64,000 nucleotides of DNA from Ailanthus altissimus. Taxonomy: Eukaryota > Streptophyta > Magnoliopsida > Sapindales > Simaroubaceae. The DNA is taken from NCBI GenBank assembly GCA_946807835.1, contig OX327706.1, forward strand, positions 23,301,001 through 23,365,000. Reading direction: 5' to 3'. Positions 60,465 to 64,000 of the stretch are shown here, piece after piece. Under the pieces are notes generated by a model, which saw nothing but the letters and a program-made list of their open reading frames with translations, searched no databases and had not been told where the DNA came from. The translations under genes were made by a program, and so were the position numbers. Position 1 is the first letter of the stretch, and each line of letters opens with the position of its first letter.

Positions 60465-63400
60465 ATGGGAATAGCAACACCGTCACTTTTACCAATTCTT
60501 TCTCACTCGAAGTCTCACGTCCATCCAATTTCAATTCAAGACAAGTCAAATTCTTCGAATTCTATGTCCCAAGATTACCACCAAGGCATCTTTAGCTTCT
60601 CGAATGGCTTCGAGAGATCAGCCGTGACTCATCAAGAACAACAACACCAGCAACAACAGCAGCACGTAGCCCAGCAGATCCGGAGAGATAAGCTGAGACT
60701 CCAAGGCTACGAGCCACCACCACCACCATTGATAGGTATTGAAGAAGAAGAATCCGGTGCTCTTCCTGTCTATGACACAGCCGGGATGTTATCGGAAATG
60801 TTCAATTTTCCTCCTGGTGGAGCTACCTCGACTGAATTGTTGGATCAACGGATACAGTCTAGTTATCAAACTCCACGGCCAACGGCAGCGACCGCCAGTG
60901 AGTGGTACGGTAACAGGCAAGGTCTGTTAGGAGGTTTAGGATCATTGGCTGATTCAAAGAATCATAATGACCGTGACAGTTTAGCTCAACAACATCATCA
61001 TCATCAGATTTCAGGTATTAATGCAGACTCAGCAGCAGCCATGCAGCTTTTCTTGATGAACCCACAACCAAGGTCACCATCTCCAACTCCTCCTCCTCAT
61101 TCAACTTCTTCTACTCTTCATATGTTGTTACCAGCTCCGTCCACTTCTCTTCAAGGGTTTAATGCATCGGGACCAGGAGGTACTTTTGGCACAAATTCTG
61201 TAATCTCTCCCACACAATTGTCATGGGTTGCTGAAAGTGGCCATGAAGGAACAGGCAACGCTGGTGCCCAGCTCAACAACCCAAGTGAAATTGGCAGAGT
61301 AGTGGAGGGTCAAGGCCTTTCACTTTCGTTATCATCATCTTTACAGCACTTAGAGGCCGCAAAAGCAGAAGAATTCAGGATGGGAGATGGTGGGTTATTG
61401 TTTTACAGTCAAGGAGGTGGTTCCTCGTCTGCACAGTATCCGTTCAAAAATTTGGCTAGTCATCACCAGCCATTACATTTACAAACCGGAGTGGGTCAAA
61501 ACCATCAACTTCGTGTTGGATATGGTTCTTCATTAGGAGTGGTGAACGTTTTAAGAAATTCAAAGTATGCTAGACCTGCCCAGGAATTGTTAGAGGAATT
61601 TTGCAGTGTTGGTAGAGGTCAGTTCAAAAAGAACAAATTTGGTAAGAGCAATACAAACCCTAGTTCTAATCCTGGTAGTAATGGTGGTGGTGGCGGCGGC
61701 GGCGGTTCTTCTACAACAACGAAGGATCTCCCTCATTTATCAGCTGCTGATAGAATTGAGCATCAAAGAAAGAAGGTCAAACTATTGACCATGCTTGATG
61801 AGGCATGTAATCTCTTTCTTTCAATCTCACCCTCTCCCTCTCTCAACAGTCACCAAGACGCAATCTTTTTTGTTTAATTATTCTATACCACATTATTATT
61901 TGTTTTCAAAACTACAGTACCGAATAGAAAATTCCGGCCAGATTTTTACTGAATATTTTAAGAACCCAGATAGAAAAGAAAAAAAAAAAAGCCGGCTGGT
62001 GCAATAGGTTTCCATAGGATCTAGTTGGTAGAGTTTGATTACGCAAATTTTTTGAATTTTTTAAAAAGCTACGCACTGTTTCACTTATTGGATGTTATGG
62101 TTGCCAAAGAGAAAATTGTCTAAGAATTTTGTTTGGTAGAACATGAATGACTGCTATTATCTGTCCAGTGAAGATTTGACGTTCCTTCTGATTGGGAAGA
62201 TGACCCTCAACCTTAAGCCATCCATATTACGTAGGATTCTTGCGAAGCTACTGGTAATAGAGATCCATACCCATCATAGTAATTTTTCGGAGAAACTCAT
62301 AAAGTCGTTCATATTATTATCTTTTTCTTGACTTGGGTCGGGGCTAACTTAGCTTCTTTTATATGCTTTCCTTTACTCTCTTTGGTCTTCTTTACACTTA
62401 CAAGCCAGTCAAATTGGCTATATTGGGAGAGATCCATATTATTTGCTCTCATTAACAATCATTTCACTGTACCACACTTTGATTCACGCATTTATTCTCA
62501 TACTTTGTTTTTCCTTTAAGAGCAACAACAGTCTTGTCAAATTATTTTCGGGAGTTACAAAATTCTGAAAGAGGAACCGAACTTGTGTCTTTCTCCTCTC
62601 ATCATCTCTTTCCATTTTTTCATGAATATGAAATCATGTCACAAATCCGTCGGATGCCGGATGTATATATATTTTTTCCGTTTTAATTTCTCTCTCAATG
62701 ATTACTTCTTTCTGCGGTTGGTAAGCCAGTGAAGAATAAAAAATTAGAAACATATTATGCACACGTAAACTTCATATATAGGAGTAAACGGGCAACTTTA
62801 ATGTAATCAAGTACCATAAGTTTTAGAGAATTTTAGTTTGCTAATAATTAACCAGTTTAACTTTGTCGGTACATGTAATTTATGGTTGCAGGTGGATCGA
62901 AGATACAACAATTATTGTGAACAAATGCAAATGGTAGTGAACTCATTCGATCTAGTGATGGGCTTTGGCGCAGCAGTTCCTTACACTTCCCTGGCCCAGA
63001 AGGCGATGTCTCGGCATTTTCGTTGTCTAAAAGATGCAATAACAGCACAATTGAAGCACAGTTGTGAGCTACTCGGTGAAAAAGATGCCTCAGGAAACTC
63101 GGGCATAACCAAAGGAGAGACCCCAAGGCTTAAGTTGCTTGAGCAAAGCCTAAGGCAGCAAAGGGCATTTCATCAAATGGGTATGATGGAACAAGAAGCT
63201 TGGAGGCCACAAAGAGGCTTGCCTGAAAGATCTGTCAACATTTTGAGAGCCTGGCTTTTCGAGCATTTTCTTCACCCGTACGTTGTCTTATACCTATCCA
63301 TGTACATAGTCACTTCTATTACCAATACAATCTCAATATAATATTTTTCTAATGAAAATTGAAAAAAGAAAGTTAAAAGCGAAACATATAATTATTAAAT

Positions 63401-64000
63401 TATAAATTGCATAATGATACTTTATTTATTACACTAAATTCAAGTTCTCTTCTTTGTCTACCTTTCTGCTTTGTGCTATAGAGGAAACATTGATGCAGTG
63501 TCCTTGGATGTTGTCTCTTCAGCAAAAAGCTGTGGAAAGGGTTTTCATTTGCATACTGCTTTTTCTCTTCTGAAACATTTTAGCTTTATTACTTAGTCGT
63601 TTGCAGACCCCAGAAATTAGTTATATGAAAAAAAGAAGAAAAAAAAACTACTTTGATACGGTGTAATTTCACTGAAAAAACCTCTCTTTAAAACACTTTC
63701 TTTCTAATAAGGATAAAAGTAGTGTATGTAAATAATGAGAAAGAGATCATGATTCAAGATCAGTGTGAGCAGCAGTAGTTGTCCTTTTTACTTCTGCAAG
63801 CTGCTGGCAACTGCATGCTGGGGCTGATCATCTTTCTTTCTCTTAGATTCTCACGCCCATGCAGAGAAAGAGGAAAGCTATATAGCTTCAATACCATACA
63901 TAACAATAAAGATGATTGATTCTTTTATACGGTCTCGGCAAAGACACTTATGTCATTTTCTTGTTCTCAGGTACCCAAGCGATGCTGATAAGCATCTGTT
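60465..64000 (+). CDS. BEL1-like TALE homeodomain protein, SAW (BLH2/BLH4) type, 3' end beyond window
   Basis: Exons: 60465-61802, 62892-63277 and 63971 onward (cut by the window). The start MGIATPS at 60465 matches the usual start of this clade; an in-frame GTG further up is not used. Visible in order: SMSQDYHQGIFSFSNGFERS (residues about 34-53), a Gln-rich run, QIRRDKLRLQGYEPPPPP, LPVYDTAGMLSEMFNF, the ZIBEL motif GLSLSLSS (284-291), the SKY region LRNSKYARPAQELLEEF (about 363-379), a Gly run, and the BELL domain (about 427-530; RIEHQRKKVKLL, DRRYNNYCEQMQMVVNSFD). The homeodomain begins near residue 551 (WRPQRGLPERSV) and the three-residue PYP loop is formed across the exon 2/3 join. Such nuclear factors pair with KNOX proteins; Arabidopsis SAW1/SAW2 restrict KNOX expression in leaf margins. 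Intron 1 appears to use a GC donor (GAG/GCATGT). Confidence 0.93.

Noticed and set aside
61803..62891. Open frames within intron 1 of the homeobox gene, including the continuation to 61877
   Set aside because: The conserved BELL domain resumes at 62892, so this is intron; the frames show no domain of their own.

Overview
The window is nuclear DNA from a flowering plant, almost certainly a eudicot: AT-rich, gene-sparse, with GT-AG introns, plant-specific protein families and many Ty1/copia and Ty3/gypsy-type retroelement remnants. I cannot name the species. No rRNA, tRNA, CRISPR array or operon was seen.

Left part (1-19.7 kb): no intact host gene found. It holds a small AT hairpin element (2.3 kb), two adjacent tandem arrays (3.9-8.1 kb), the second split by a 2.85-kb solo LTR with a perfect 5-bp target duplication, a hAT-like non-autonomous transposon (9.2-10.1 kb), a probable solo LTR (10.8-12.0 kb), a ruined sense-strand copia element (12.2-15.1 kb) and a ruined antisense copia element (16.0-19.3 kb). 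One LTR of the latter carries a complete TRIM (terminal-repeat retrotransposon in miniature) with its own target duplication.

Middle part (19.8-41.1 kb) is the gene cluster: a probably N-myristoylated DUF4228 (PADRE) protein (+), a secreted PR-1/STS14-like CAP protein (+), a MIZU-KUSSEI1-like DUF617 protein (+), a convergent 11-exon leucine-zipper/DUF547 (MIP1-like) gene (-) whose full 623-codon model closes in frame, and an unidentified 136-residue basic protein (+). Two exact tandem duplications (70 and 64 bp) lie in the 34-37 kb intergenic stretch.

Right part (41-60 kb) is mostly AT-rich intergenic DNA with a terminal-inverted-repeat element (42.5-43.3 kb), a copia LTR with primer-binding site immediately followed by an antisense gypsy-type solo LTR with perfect target duplication (49.7-51.9 kb), another antisense copia-like LTR (53.5-54.2 kb) and a degenerate tandem repeat (56.1 kb). 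The window ends inside a BEL1-like TALE homeobox gene of the SAW/BLH2-BLH4 type (60.5 kb to beyond 64 kb), which has a likely GC-AG first intron and a leader with three short upstream ORFs.

The genes belong to separate processes (stress-associated signalling, secreted defence-like or reproductive protein, root growth response, scaffold-like DUF547 protein, leaf/meristem transcription factor) and nothing indicates a joint pathway. I did not find a clearly novel biological system; the most informative structures are the nested, target-site-flanked retroelements, the CAP protein lacking half of its cavity residues, and the unusual splice and leader features of the homeobox gene.
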